A stretch of DNA of 64,000 nucleotides from JALORV01 sp963712485 (GTDB lineage Bacteria > Pseudomonadota > Gammaproteobacteria > Burkholderiales > Burkholderiaceae_F). Below, in pieces: positions 26,330 through 34,240 of this stretch. The notes beneath the pieces were generated by a model, which saw only the letters and a program-made list of their open reading frames with translations, was not told the origin of the DNA and ran no database searches. Location of the stretch: the NCBI GenBank assembly GCA_963712485.1, contig CAVQID010000060.1, positions 62,001-126,000 of the forward strand, given 5' to 3'. The first letter of the stretch is position 1. Each line of letters begins with the position of its first letter. Made by a program: the position numbers and the translations under genes.

Positions 26330-26958
26330 TTCACGAGCTCCCTCAGCACCGCGCGCACCGGGCTCGCATCGCAGCCGGCAATCTTCAGCGGCAAGGCGAT
26401 CAGTTCGTAGTCCCCGGCCGGTACGTCATCCAGCACGATGCCTTCGAGGATCGCCATGCCGTGCGCGCGCACGCGCTGATGACTGTCCAGTGTCTTGCTC
26501 GCGGCCGGATCGAGCGACGGCGTGTCGATGCCGATCAGCCGCACACCGCGGGCGTGCAGCGCGTCGACCACGGCGGGCGCTACCGCGGTGAAGCCTGGAT
26601 CCCAGCGGCGGACCTCGGCGCGCTCGCACGTGCGCAGCAGCACGCGCTGCGGCACGCCATCGAGATGTCGCTGGAGGTGGTGCGGTTCGACCGTCGGGCC
26701 GCACTGCATTACATGGACGACGCGACAGGGCCCCAGATACAGGTCGAGCGACACCTCGGAGATGGCCGCACCGCGCGCGTCATAGTGCAGCGGCGCGTCG
26801 GTGTGAGCTCCGGTGTGCGGTGACAGCGTCAGCTCGGAAACGTTGACCGGACCCTGGTCGCCGACGGTCCAGGTCCAACGCTGCGCAAACTCGGTGTCGC
26901 CGGGAAACACGGGAAAGCCCGGCCCGATCGTCGGTGAGATGTCCCAGAGGCGCTGCAT
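26326..26958 (-). CDS. kynB: Kynurenine formamidase
   Basis: A cyclase-fold metal hydrolase that deformylates N-formylkynurenine. The 210 residues contain the signature HTGAHTDAPLHY (HxGxHxDxPxH) near 48-59, the opening WDISPTIGPGFPVFPGD and the later GIDTPSLDP and HGMAILEGIVLDDV. It is the first gene of kynBUA. Confidence 0.95.
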   Translation of the reverse strand: MQRLWDISPTIGPGFPVFPGDTEFAQRWTWTVGDQGPVNVSELTLSPHTGAHTDAPLHYDARGAAISEVSLDLYLGPCRVVHVMQCGPTVEPHHLQRHLDGVPQRVLLRTCERAEVRRWDPGFTAVAPAVVDALHARGVRLIGIDTPSLDPAASKTLDSHQRVRAHGMAILEGIVLDDVPAGDYELIALPLKIAGCDASPVRAVLRELVK

Positions 26959-26994
26959 GCGCCGATTCTAGTGGCGCATGCGCTGGGGCGATGG

Positions 26995-27891
26995 CTACGG
27001 TGTGTCGTGCGACGCCGAGGCGGGTCGACGCGGCTTCACCATGCCAGTCGCCAGCGCCGTTCCCGCAAGAATGATCGCGCAGCCGGCCAGCATGGCCGAA
27101 GTCACGCTCTCGCCGAGGAAGAGGCCGCCCCACAGCATCGCAAACGCCGGGATCAGGAATGTGACGGTCATCGCCATCGCCGGACCGACTCGGGCGATCA
27201 GGCGAAAGTACAGGATGTAGGCGACGCCGGTGCAGAGCACACCGAGGGCGGCGGCGGCGATCCAGTCACGCATGGCGGGTACCTCGGCCGGCCACGCGGC
27301 GATCGCGAAGGGCAGCAACAGAAGCGCGGCTGCGGTCTGGCTTCCGGCAGCCACGGCCAGCGGCCTCACGCCGCTGAAGTAACGCTTCGCGAAATTGCCT
27401 GAGACACCGTAGGACAACGTGGCTACCAAGGCGGCGAGCACCGCCCAGAGGCTGTTGCCGCCATCGAATCCGACTCTCGCGCCGGTGAGCCAGAGCACGC
27501 CGGCAACGCCGATCGCCATCCCGAGCCATTGCCACGGCGTCAGGCGCTCGCGCAGCCAGATCCATGCCACCAGCGCCGTAAAGAGCGGGGCGGCGGCGTT
27601 CAGTATCGACGCCAGCCCGGCGGTGATCGACAACACGGCCCAGGCGAACAGGGAAAACGGAATGGCCGTGTTGAGCGCCCCGAGCACAGCGAAGCGTCCA
27701 GGCCGCGCGCGCAGCTCGGTGAAGTCTGCGCGGATCGCGAGCAGCGGCAGCAGCACCAAAGCGGCGATGGCGACGCGCAGTTCCGCGAGTGCCAACGCGC
27801 CGAACGCGGGCACTGCCATCCGGGTGAAGAGAAAACTTGCACCCCATAGGGCGGCAAGCACGATCAGGTCGGCAAGGTCACGTCGCTTCAT
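26995..27891 (-). CDS. EamA/DMT-superfamily transporter
   Basis: About 298 residues with ten predicted membrane helices in two EamA repeats; the first opens with LAALWGASFLFTRMAVP and the second with VLAALVATLSYGVSGNF. The family exports amino acids and other metabolites; the cargo is unknown. ATG 27891 is preferred to an upstream start because the extra 18 residues are basic and lack family similarity. It is 36 bp from kynB. Confidence 0.85.
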   Translation of the reverse strand: MKRRDLADLIVLAALWGASFLFTRMAVPAFGALALAELRVAIAALVLLPLLAIRADFTELRARPGRFAVLGALNTAIPFSLFAWAVLSITAGLASILNAAAPLFTALVAWIWLRERLTPWQWLGMAIGVAGVLWLTGARVGFDGGNSLWAVLAALVATLSYGVSGNFAKRYFSGVRPLAVAAGSQTAAALLLLPFAIAAWPAEVPAMRDWIAAAALGVLCTGVAYILYFRLIARVGPAMAMTVTFLIPAFAMLWGGLFLGESVTSAMLAGCAIILAGTALATGMVKPRRPASASHDTP

Positions 27892-27993
27892 AACGGCATT
27901 CTCACTGCAGCGTTCGCGCCGGTCACTCCGCTTCTTGCGGTGCAAACCGGTGGGGTGAGATCCAGCGAATCGCCATGGCAGACCGCCGACCCG

Positions 27994-28515
27994 CTATCGC
28001 CACGGTGTACGCAGCGCGGGCGGCAGCGGCTCTTCGATCGCGCTCGCAATGTATCGGCCGTCATGGAAGATCAGCGGCGTGCCGCCCGGCGCACTGAACT
28101 GTTCGACCTCGCCGACCAGGATGACGTGATCGCCCTCCGAATGGCGGCTGCGGTTTCGGGCCACGAGCGTGGCGACGCAGCCATCGAGCATCGGCACGCC
28201 ATGAGGACCTTCGTGCCAGTCAGCCGGACCGAAGCGGTCGGCCCCGCGAGTCGCAAAGCGGCGCGCCACCTCGAGCTGGTGGCCGGCCAGCATGTTGACC
28301 GCGTAGTGAGTGCAGGTCTCGAACACTCCGAGCGAGTGCGACTTCAGTGCCAGGCTCCATAACACCAGCGGCGGATCGAGCGAGACTGAATTGAACGAAT
28401 TCACAGTGAGGCCGACCGGGATGCCCTGCGCGTCGCGCGTCGTGACGACGGTCACCCCGGTGGCGAACTGCGCAAGCGCACGGCGGTAGTCGGTGTCATG
28501 TGCTTTCGCCTGCAT
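27994..28515 (-). CDS. Flavin reductase-like, FMN-binding protein
   Basis: A 173-residue split-barrel protein. YRRALAQFATGVTVVTT, GLTVNSFNSVSLDPPLVLWSL and FETCTHYAVNMLAGHQ are typical of the flavin reductase domain shared by HpaC-type reductase components of two-component monooxygenases. No partner monooxygenase is nearby. It is divergent from lemA (gap about 130 bp). Confidence 0.88.
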   Translation of the reverse strand: MQAKAHDTDYRRALAQFATGVTVVTTRDAQGIPVGLTVNSFNSVSLDPPLVLWSLALKSHSLGVFETCTHYAVNMLAGHQLEVARRFATRGADRFGPADWHEGPHGVPMLDGCVATLVARNRSRHSEGDHVILVGEVEQFSAPGGTPLIFHDGRYIASAIEEPLPPALRTPWR

Positions 28516-28647
28516 GCGGCGATTCTACGTGGCACGTTCGGCGACGCGGCTATGATTCATCGGTTGACGCGTGATCCACGGCGATCGTCGGAGGATCGGT
28601 CCGGCGCGTCAATCCAAGATTCGCAAACGACGCTTTTGGCGGAGGAA

Positions 28648-29250
28648 ATGATGAAGGTATTGCGGGGACTCTTTGCCGTGTTGCTGGCCAGCCTGCTGGC
28701 CGGCTGTGGCTACAACACGATTCAGCAGAAGGACGAAGCGGTGAAATCGGCGTGGGCCGAGGTCCTGAGCCAGTATCAGCGGCGCGCCGACCTGATTCCG
28801 AACATCGTCGCCACGGTCAAGGGCGAGGCCGACTTCGAGAAGACAACGCTGCAGAACGTCATCGAGGCGCGCGCCAAGGCGACGGCGATTCAGGCGACGC
28901 CAGAGCTCATCAACAACCCGGAAGCCTTCGCCAAGTTCACGCAGGCGCAGGGCGAACTGAGCTCGGCGCTGTCGCGGCTGCTCGTGACGGTGGAGAACTA
29001 CCCGAATTTGAAGGCCAATGCGGCTTTCCAGGACCTGCGCACGCAGCTCGAAGGCACCGAGAACCGCATCGGTATCGCTCGCAATCGCTACATCAAGTCG
29101 GTCGAGGACTTCAACGCCTTCATTCGGCAGCTGCCGCAGAACCTGACTGCGATGGTGTTCGGCTACAAGCCCAAGCCGCAGTTCACCGTCGAGAACGAAG
29201 CGGCGATCAGCAAGCCGCCGACCGTCGACTTCGGCGCGCCGAAGAAGTAG
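28648..29250 (+). CDS. lemA: LemA family lipoprotein
   Basis: About 200 residues with a lipoprotein signal ending LLASLLAGCGYN. The body is the all-helical LemA domain: YNTIQQKDEAVKSAWAEV, QRRADLIPNIVATVKG, and ENRIGIARNRYIKSVEDFN. Two ATGs lie at 28648 and 28651 behind GGAGG (28641-28645); the second has the better spacing, and both give the same lipoprotein. Its partners are the TPM-domain proteins encoded next. Function is not established for the family. Confidence 0.92.
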   Translation: MMKVLRGLFAVLLASLLAGCGYNTIQQKDEAVKSAWAEVLSQYQRRADLIPNIVATVKGEADFEKTTLQNVIEARAKATAIQATPELINNPEAFAKFTQAQGELSSALSRLLVTVENYPNLKANAAFQDLRTQLEGTENRIGIARNRYIKSVEDFNAFIRQLPQNLTAMVFGYKPKPQFTVENEAAISKPPTVDFGAPKK

Positions 29251-29288
29251 GCAGGCTGCAGACGGCACGAGTATTCCGATGCACGCGG

Positions 29289-30326
29289 ATGAAGCGGGCG
29301 GCCGCGTCGCTCGCCGCCGCTGCCTTTGCGCTGCTGGCGTTGCCTGCCGGTGCGCAGCAGCCGCCGGTCGAGTTGCCCAAGGGGGTGTTTCCAGGCGGCG
29401 CACCGCCGGCTGCACCGACGCCGGCGCCGCGTGCAGAACCCGCTCCGCCACCGGAACAGACGGGCGCCGGCGAGTTGGCCCGCGATCAGCTCGGCCGCGT
29501 TGTCGTGCCCCCGGCGGCGCCGGTGACCGACCTCGCCGGCGTGCTGACGCCGGCGGCACAGCAGGCGTTGCGCGCCCGGCTGATCGAGTTCGAGCGCGAG
29601 CGCGGCTCGCAGATCGCGGTCATCGTCGTGCCGACGACCCAGCCGGAACCGATCGCCGATTTCACCAACCGCGTCGGGGATACCTGGAAGATCGGCCGTC
29701 GTGATGTGGGCGATGGCGTGTTGATCGCCGTGGCTGTTAAAGACCGCAAGGTCTGGATCAGTGTTGCGCGGGCGCTTGAGGGGGCAATTCCCGATGTAAC
29801 CGCGATGCGCATCACGCGGGAACTGATGGGCCCGTCGTTCGCGCGTGGCGACTTCGCCGGCGGCATCAACGCCGGGGTCGAAGCGGTGATGAAGCGCATC
29901 GAGGGCGAGGCGCTGCCGACCCCGGCCGGCATTCCGCGTCACAAGGTCGATGCCGGCGAGGACCTGATGGCCGCGCTGGTTCCGCTGATCATCTTCGGGG
30001 CGCTCGTCGCCGGGCTCCTGCGGCGCTTGTTCGGCACGCCGGGCGCCGCGGTTACCAGCATGGGTGTCGGCACACTGGCCGGTTTCCTTCTCACATCACT
30101 GGCCATCGGCGTAGTCGCGGCTGTCGCGGTGTTTCTGTTCTCCGCTTTCATGGGCGGCGGCGGTGGCGGCCGGGTATTGGGCGGCCGCCGTGGCGGGCCG
30201 ATCATCATTCCCGGAGGATGGAGCGGCGGCGGTGGCTGGGGCGGAGGCGGTGGCATGGGCGGTGGCGGCTGGAGCTCCGGCGGCGGCGGCGACTTTGCCG
30301 GCGGTGGCGGCGGCAGCAGCTGGTAG
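29289..30326 (+). CDS. TPM-domain membrane protein (YgcG-like) with Gly-rich C-terminus
   Basis: A 345-residue protein: signal peptide ending LPAGAQQ, a Pro/Ala-rich linker (about 25-65), a TPM domain (about 80-225) opening with VTDLAGVLTPAAQQAL and containing ERERGSQIAVIVVPTTQP and DGVLIAVAVKDRKVWIS, then two membrane helices (about 235-290) and a terminal Gly/Ser/Trp tail. TPM/YgcG proteins routinely follow LemA and are linked to envelope biology or, in plants, to photosystem repair. The Gly-rich tail is the usual YgcG ending, not a GlyGly-CTERM signal, as no helix follows it. Confidence 0.88.
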   Translation: MKRAAASLAAAAFALLALPAGAQQPPVELPKGVFPGGAPPAAPTPAPRAEPAPPPEQTGAGELARDQLGRVVVPPAAPVTDLAGVLTPAAQQALRARLIEFERERGSQIAVIVVPTTQPEPIADFTNRVGDTWKIGRRDVGDGVLIAVAVKDRKVWISVARALEGAIPDVTAMRITRELMGPSFARGDFAGGINAGVEAVMKRIEGEALPTPAGIPRHKVDAGEDLMAALVPLIIFGALVAGLLRRLFGTPGAAVTSMGVGTLAGFLLTSLAIGVVAAVAVFLFSAFMGGGGGGRVLGGRRGGPIIIPGGWSGGGGWGGGGGMGGGGWSSGGGGDFAGGGGGSSW

Positions 30327-30333
30327 CGCAACC

Positions 30334-30837
30334 ATGGAAATCGTCCGCACCCTACGCCACTGGTTCACCACGCCGCGCGCGGTCCGACGTGCCTTCCCCG
30401 AAGACACGCTGAAGCGCATCCGCGAAGACATTCTTGCGAGCGAAAAGCTGCACAGCGGCGAGATCCGGTTTGCCGTCGAAGCCGCGTTGCCGACCAGTTA
30501 CCTGCGACGCGACGCTGCGGCACGCGAACGAGCCAAGATGATGTTTTCGAAGCTCGGGGTCTGGGACACGGCGCAAAACAACGGCGTCCTCATCTATGTC
30601 GAGCTTGCCGACCACCAGATCGAGATCGTCGCCGACCGCGGGATCGGCGCACACGTTGCGCCGGAGCAATGGAATGGCATCGCCGCGGCGATGCGCGACC
30701 GGTTCCGCGCTGGCGCATTCGAGGAAGGAACCCTGGTCGGCATCCGCGCGGTCGGCGATCTGCTTGCAGCCCACTTTCCGCTCGCGGACGGTGAGCGCAA
30801 TCCGAACGAACTGCCCGACTATCCCGCGGTGCTCTAG
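30334..30837 (+). CDS. Second TPM-domain protein
   Basis: A 167-residue soluble-looking protein, 8 bp after the first TPM gene. TLKRIREDILASEKLHSGEIR, DTAQNNGVLIYVELADHQIEIVADRGI and EEGTLVGIRAVGDLLAAHFP are the TPM pattern without signal peptide, helices or tail. The first 10-15 residues are the least certain. LemA, long TPM and short TPM make a three-gene unit seen widely in proteobacteria, so a shared complex is plausible. Confidence 0.85.
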   Translation: MEIVRTLRHWFTTPRAVRRAFPEDTLKRIREDILASEKLHSGEIRFAVEAALPTSYLRRDAAARERAKMMFSKLGVWDTAQNNGVLIYVELADHQIEIVADRGIGAHVAPEQWNGIAAAMRDRFRAGAFEEGTLVGIRAVGDLLAAHFPLADGERNPNELPDYPAVL

Positions 30838-30844
30838 GCTTACG

Positions 30845-31387
30845 TTGAGCCTCTTCGAACCGGAAGGCCTGTGGCAGGTCGTGCGGGAACGCATCGGCGA
30901 GCGCGGCGCGCTCGCCTGGCTGCTGCTGGTCCCGATCATTGGCGGGCTGGCCGTGGCGCTGGCTGCCGAAACCGGTGTTCGGGTGTTCAACACCGAGTGG
31001 AGTCCAGTGTTCGGCTATTCGGCGCGGCCGGACGATGACGGCGCGCGGTTGCGCCTCCTTTGGGTCGGGCTGGCCGCGGCGCCATGGGTTCAGGCCGCCG
31101 TCGGTGGAATGATCCTGCCGCTTTACCGCGCTCCGCGGCGCTGGATCGTCGCGCTTGCCGTTGCCGTTGTCGGCACCGTGCCGCTCTACGTCGCGGGGCT
31201 GGCACTTATCCTGCTGCCCGGCATCATGCTGGTGCTCATCGCCTTCTCCGTAAGCTTTGTCTGGTGGACGACGGGAGCATGCGAGTTGCTGGAGGTGCCG
31301 CGCGGCGAAGGCGCCGAGTTCGTCACGGTCACGGTACTGGCGTCCAGCTCGGTGCTGTTTCTATGCTCAACCGCGTTCACTTTCTGA
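30845..31387 (+). CDS. Integral membrane protein, possibly Yip1-like
   Basis: About 180 residues with four to five hydrophobic segments (WLLLVPIIGGLAVALA, WVQAAVGGMILPLY, WIVALAVAVVGTVPLY, LILLPGIMLVLIAFSVSF, VLASSSVLFLC). The order of segments recalls Yip1-type proteins, but I see no decisive motif. The start is a TTG at 30845, 7 bp after the TPM stop, since the in-frame sequence before it overlaps the TPM gene. It belongs to the lemA unit by spacing. Confidence 0.6.
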   Translation: MSLFEPEGLWQVVRERIGERGALAWLLLVPIIGGLAVALAAETGVRVFNTEWSPVFGYSARPDDDGARLRLLWVGLAAAPWVQAAVGGMILPLYRAPRRWIVALAVAVVGTVPLYVAGLALILLPGIMLVLIAFSVSFVWWTTGACELLEVPRGEGAEFVTVTVLASSSVLFLCSTAFTF

Positions 31388-31480
31388 CGGGTTCCTGAAA
31401 CCGGCGACCGTAATCCCGGCGCGGGTCCACCGACCAAGGGAATGCGACGCAGCCGCGCCGCGTGCCATGGGAGAAACACG

Positions 31481-32059
31481 ATGTCGATCAAACAGCCGCT
31501 TGCTGACCAGCCACGATCCGGGAACCAGTTCGCCACCCTGGCCGGCGGCTGTTTCTGGTGCCTCGAAGCCGTGTTCGAAGACGTCGAAGGGGTGGTCGAT
31601 GTCGAATCGGGATACACCGGGGGACGCGTTGGCCAGCCGACTTACAGCCAGGTATGCGAGGGGACGACGGGCCATGCGGAAGTCGTGCGCCTCGAGTTCG
31701 ATCCGTCACGTATCAGCTACCGCGAAGTGCTGGAAATATTCTTTTCGATCCACGATCCGACGACACTGAACCGCCAGGGCAACGACGTCGGCACGCAATA
31801 TCGCTCGGCGATCTACCTGCACTCAGCCGAACAGCGTAGCGTGGCCGAGGACGTCATCCGGGAGGCGCAGGCTCACTACCGTGATCCGATCGTCACCGAA
31901 CTGGCCGAGGCGGGACGCTACTGGCGTGCCGAGGACTATCACCAGGAGTACTTCCGCCACAATCCGGGCCAGGGCTATTGCATGGTCGTCGTCGCCCCGA
32001 AAGTGATGAAGTTCAGAAAGACCTACGCCTCGAAACGCAGGAAATCGACTGGGGATTAG
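31481..32059 (+). CDS. msrA: Peptide-methionine (S)-S-oxide reductase
   Basis: Repairs methionine-S-sulfoxide in proteins. The 192-residue protein has the catalytic GGCFWCLEA (Cys24) and the following VVDVESGYTGG, PTYSQVCEGTTGHAEVV and DPTTLNRQGNDVGTQYRSAIY. The start ATG at 31481 has GGGAGA about 7 nt upstream. It stands upstream of the TlpA/DUF4266/DUF3570/ApbE genes; whether it shares their transcript is unclear (72-bp gap). Confidence 0.95.
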   Translation: MSIKQPLADQPRSGNQFATLAGGCFWCLEAVFEDVEGVVDVESGYTGGRVGQPTYSQVCEGTTGHAEVVRLEFDPSRISYREVLEIFFSIHDPTTLNRQGNDVGTQYRSAIYLHSAEQRSVAEDVIREAQAHYRDPIVTELAEAGRYWRAEDYHQEYFRHNPGQGYCMVVVAPKVMKFRKTYASKRRKSTGD

Positions 32060-32131
32060 CCGCAATCCGCGATGTAACGGCGCGGCGCTGCCGTTACCAT
32101 CGCGTCGGTGTTCACTGGGAAGGGTGGTGCA

Positions 32132-32635
32132 ATGCGTTCCGGAAAGCTGCTCGCTGCGGCATGTGCCGCGCTGTTCGTTGGTGTGGTCTCGGCGCAGGAC
32201 GTCGGCAAGGCCGCCCCCGCATTCGATCTGCCCGCCGCCGGTGCTCAGAAGGTGCGGCTTGCCGATCTCAAAGGTCGGGTCGTCTATGTTGACTTCTGGG
32301 CATCGTGGTGTGCCCCATGCAAGCAGTCGTTCCCGTGGATGAACGAGATGCAGGCGAAGTACGGTCCGAAAGGGCTGACGATCGTCGGCATCAACGTCGA
32401 CAAGAAGCGTGAAGACGCGGACAAGTTCCTGGCCGGCACGCCCGCGAAGTTCACGGTCGGATTCGACACGACTGGCAAGGTTGCCGAGGCCTATCAGCCG
32501 AAGGGCATGCCGACTTCATACCTGATCGGTGCCGACGGCGTCGTGCGCGCCGTGCACGTCGGCTTCCGCGACAAGGACAAGGAAGAACTCGAACGCGAAT
32601 TGGCCGCCGCGGTGACGGCAGCCGGGCGCAAGTGA
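32132..32635 (+). CDS. TlpA-like periplasmic thioredoxin
   Basis: A 167-residue exported thioredoxin-fold protein. The signal ends near VVSAQD; the active site FWASWCAPCKQSFPWMNE has Cys60/Cys63. GKAAPAFDLPAAG and the cis-Pro loop GMPTSYLI are standard for AhpC/TSA-type TlpA/ResA reductases. A GTG 24 bp upstream is an alternative start, but ATG 32132 has the better Shine-Dalgarno. It is 7 bp from the DUF4266 gene, so cotranscribed. Confidence 0.9.
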   Translation: MRSGKLLAAACAALFVGVVSAQDVGKAAPAFDLPAAGAQKVRLADLKGRVVYVDFWASWCAPCKQSFPWMNEMQAKYGPKGLTIVGINVDKKREDADKFLAGTPAKFTVGFDTTGKVAEAYQPKGMPTSYLIGADGVVRAVHVGFRDKDKEELERELAAAVTAAGRK

Positions 32636-32642
32636 GGACACG

Positions 32643-32864
32643 ATGACGAAGCGCTTGATACTCGCGGTGGCCGTTGCCGTCCTGGTCAGCGGTTGTGGGT
32701 CAATCGGAAAGGTCCAGCCGTGGGAGAAGGGCAATCTGGCGAGGCCGGAAATGGCTTTCGATCCCGATGTACTCGAAGTGCGCTTCGCCGATCACACATA
32801 TTTCAGTAAGGAAGGCGCGTCCGGCGGGGCCGGTGTTGGTGGCGGCGGCTGCGGATGCAACTGA
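32643..32864 (+). CDS. DUF4266 small lipoprotein
   Basis: A 73-residue lipoprotein: the signal ends LVSGCGSIGK, followed by the DUF4266 signature KVQPWEKGNLARPEMAFD and a Gly/Cys-rich end (GGGGCGCN). Proteins of this family accompany DUF3570 and ApbE genes in many Gram-negatives. The C-terminal CGC could be modified or bind metal, which is speculation. It overlaps the next gene by about 10 bp. Confidence 0.88.
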   Translation: MTKRLILAVAVAVLVSGCGSIGKVQPWEKGNLARPEMAFDPDVLEVRFADHTYFSKEGASGGAGVGGGGCGCN

Positions 32865-34042
32865 TCAACATGCACAACAAGAAGAATATTCCCTCGTGCG
32901 GCGCGGTCCTCGCGGCCGCTATGGCGCTGCCCGGATTGCTGCCGGCTGCGGTGCAGGCGCAGGTCACTGCGCCCAATGCCACGTTGGTCCAGTTCAAGTA
33001 CCTGTACTACAAGGACTATCAGGAGTCCGGCGACCGCATGAAAGTCAGTTCGCCGGCGCTCTATCTGCTGACCCCGCTGACTGATGACTGGGTGTTCGAG
33101 ATCGGCGCGGTCTACGACAGCATCTCGGGCGCTTCACCGTACTATCACACGACGCTGTCGGGAGCCTCCGGACTCGGTATCAAGGACGGCCGCACCGCCG
33201 CGGACGTCACGGTCACAAAGTATTTCGCGAACCGCACGTCGGTCGCGGTCCGCGCCGCGTACTCCACCGAAGATGACTACCGGTCGACGGCAGGAGGCCT
33301 GACGATCCGGCACGCGACGCCGGACCAGAACACCACCTTCACCGCCGGTGGCGGCTACTCTGGGGACGAAGTCTTCCCGACCGTTGGAACCCAGCCGCCG
33401 CCACAGCGCGGCAAGCGGACTTATGACGCCATTGTCGGTGTTTCGCAGGTCCTGACGCCGAATGACACCGCGCAGCTCAACCTGTACTACGCGCACCAGA
33501 GCGGCTACCTGACCGACCCATACAAGGCGTACTGGGGCATCGACAATCGACCGGCGTCGCGCGACCAGTACGCGCTGCTGGCGCGCTGGAACCACTATTT
33601 CGAGTCGGCCAACGCGACACTGCGCACGTCGTACCGTTACTACCATGACGACTGGGAAGTCACCGCCAACACCTTGACGGCCGAGTGGGCGCAGACGCTG
33701 TCCGAGGGCTGGGTGCTGACGCCGAACCTCCGTTACACGACGCAGAGCGCCGCGTCGTTCTACTACGACCCGATCTACGATCCTCTGCTCGGAGCGCCGT
33801 TTCCGCCGGGTTACCTCAGCAATCCCGACGGCTTTTATACGTCCGACCAGCGTCTGTCCGCTTTCGGCGGCGTCACCGCGGGCCTGAAACTTTCGAAGGC
33901 GTTTGTGGACGGCTGGATCGTCGACGGCAAGGCCGAGTACTACGAGCAGCGCGGCGACTGGCGCCTGGGCGGCGAAGGCAGTCCGGGACTCGAGGCCTTC
34001 AAGGCCCAGTTCTATCAGGTCGGGGTCACCCGCAAATTCTGA
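32855..34042 (+). CDS. DUF3570 outer-membrane beta-barrel-like protein
   Basis: About 395 residues with a signal peptide (ending PAAVQAQ) and alternating, aromatic-rich strands such as TLVQFKYLYYKDYQ, YDSISGASPYYHTT, LRTSYRYYHDDWEV and a C-terminal Phe (GVTRKF), as expected for an outer-membrane barrel. ATG 32855 overlaps the DUF4266 stop; ATG 32870 is an alternative. The family has no established function, and its constant partners are DUF4266, ApbE and thioredoxin. Confidence 0.88.
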   Translation: MQLINMHNKKNIPSCGAVLAAAMALPGLLPAAVQAQVTAPNATLVQFKYLYYKDYQESGDRMKVSSPALYLLTPLTDDWVFEIGAVYDSISGASPYYHTTLSGASGLGIKDGRTAADVTVTKYFANRTSVAVRAAYSTEDDYRSTAGGLTIRHATPDQNTTFTAGGGYSGDEVFPTVGTQPPPQRGKRTYDAIVGVSQVLTPNDTAQLNLYYAHQSGYLTDPYKAYWGIDNRPASRDQYALLARWNHYFESANATLRTSYRYYHDDWEVTANTLTAEWAQTLSEGWVLTPNLRYTTQSAASFYYDPIYDPLLGAPFPPGYLSNPDGFYTSDQRLSAFGGVTAGLKLSKAFVDGWIVDGKAEYYEQRGDWRLGGEGSPGLEAFKAQFYQVGVTRKF

Positions 34043-34047
34043 CGGTC

Positions 34048-34150
34048 CTCGTCTACGCGACCGCTGCGCGGTCGCACGTGCACTCGGACCGGACCGGCAA
34101 TTCAGCCGGCTCGCTCCGGAGCGGCGGCGCGCTCCGCCGGTGTTCAACGG
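34048..34150. repeat. Palindromic element, copy 2 (left half)
   Basis: It begins CTCGTCTACGCGA (one mismatch to copy 1), continues with hairpin GCGACCGC-TGC-GCGGTCGC (34057-34075) and CACGTGCACTCGGACCGG, then several GC-rich hairpins around CGCTCCGGAGCGG. The right terminal repeat of copy 1 is not found, so the copy is truncated or diverged. It lies between DUF3570 and apbE. Confidence 0.7.
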
Positions 34151-34240
34151 CACGTCTCCCTCCCCGGCCCTCCCTCCAAGCGGGAGGGTGTGAGCGAGTT
34201 CGTGCCTAGCCGGTAGCATCGCGTCTCGCTTGAGGCGCAA

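Noticed and set aside
30196..30326. Gly-rich tail of the TPM protein as a possible GlyGly-CTERM signal
   Set aside because: No hydrophobic helix or basic end follows the glycines.
29939..30331. Proline-rich frame antisense to the TPM protein's Gly-rich tail
   Set aside because: Simple complement of glycine codons.
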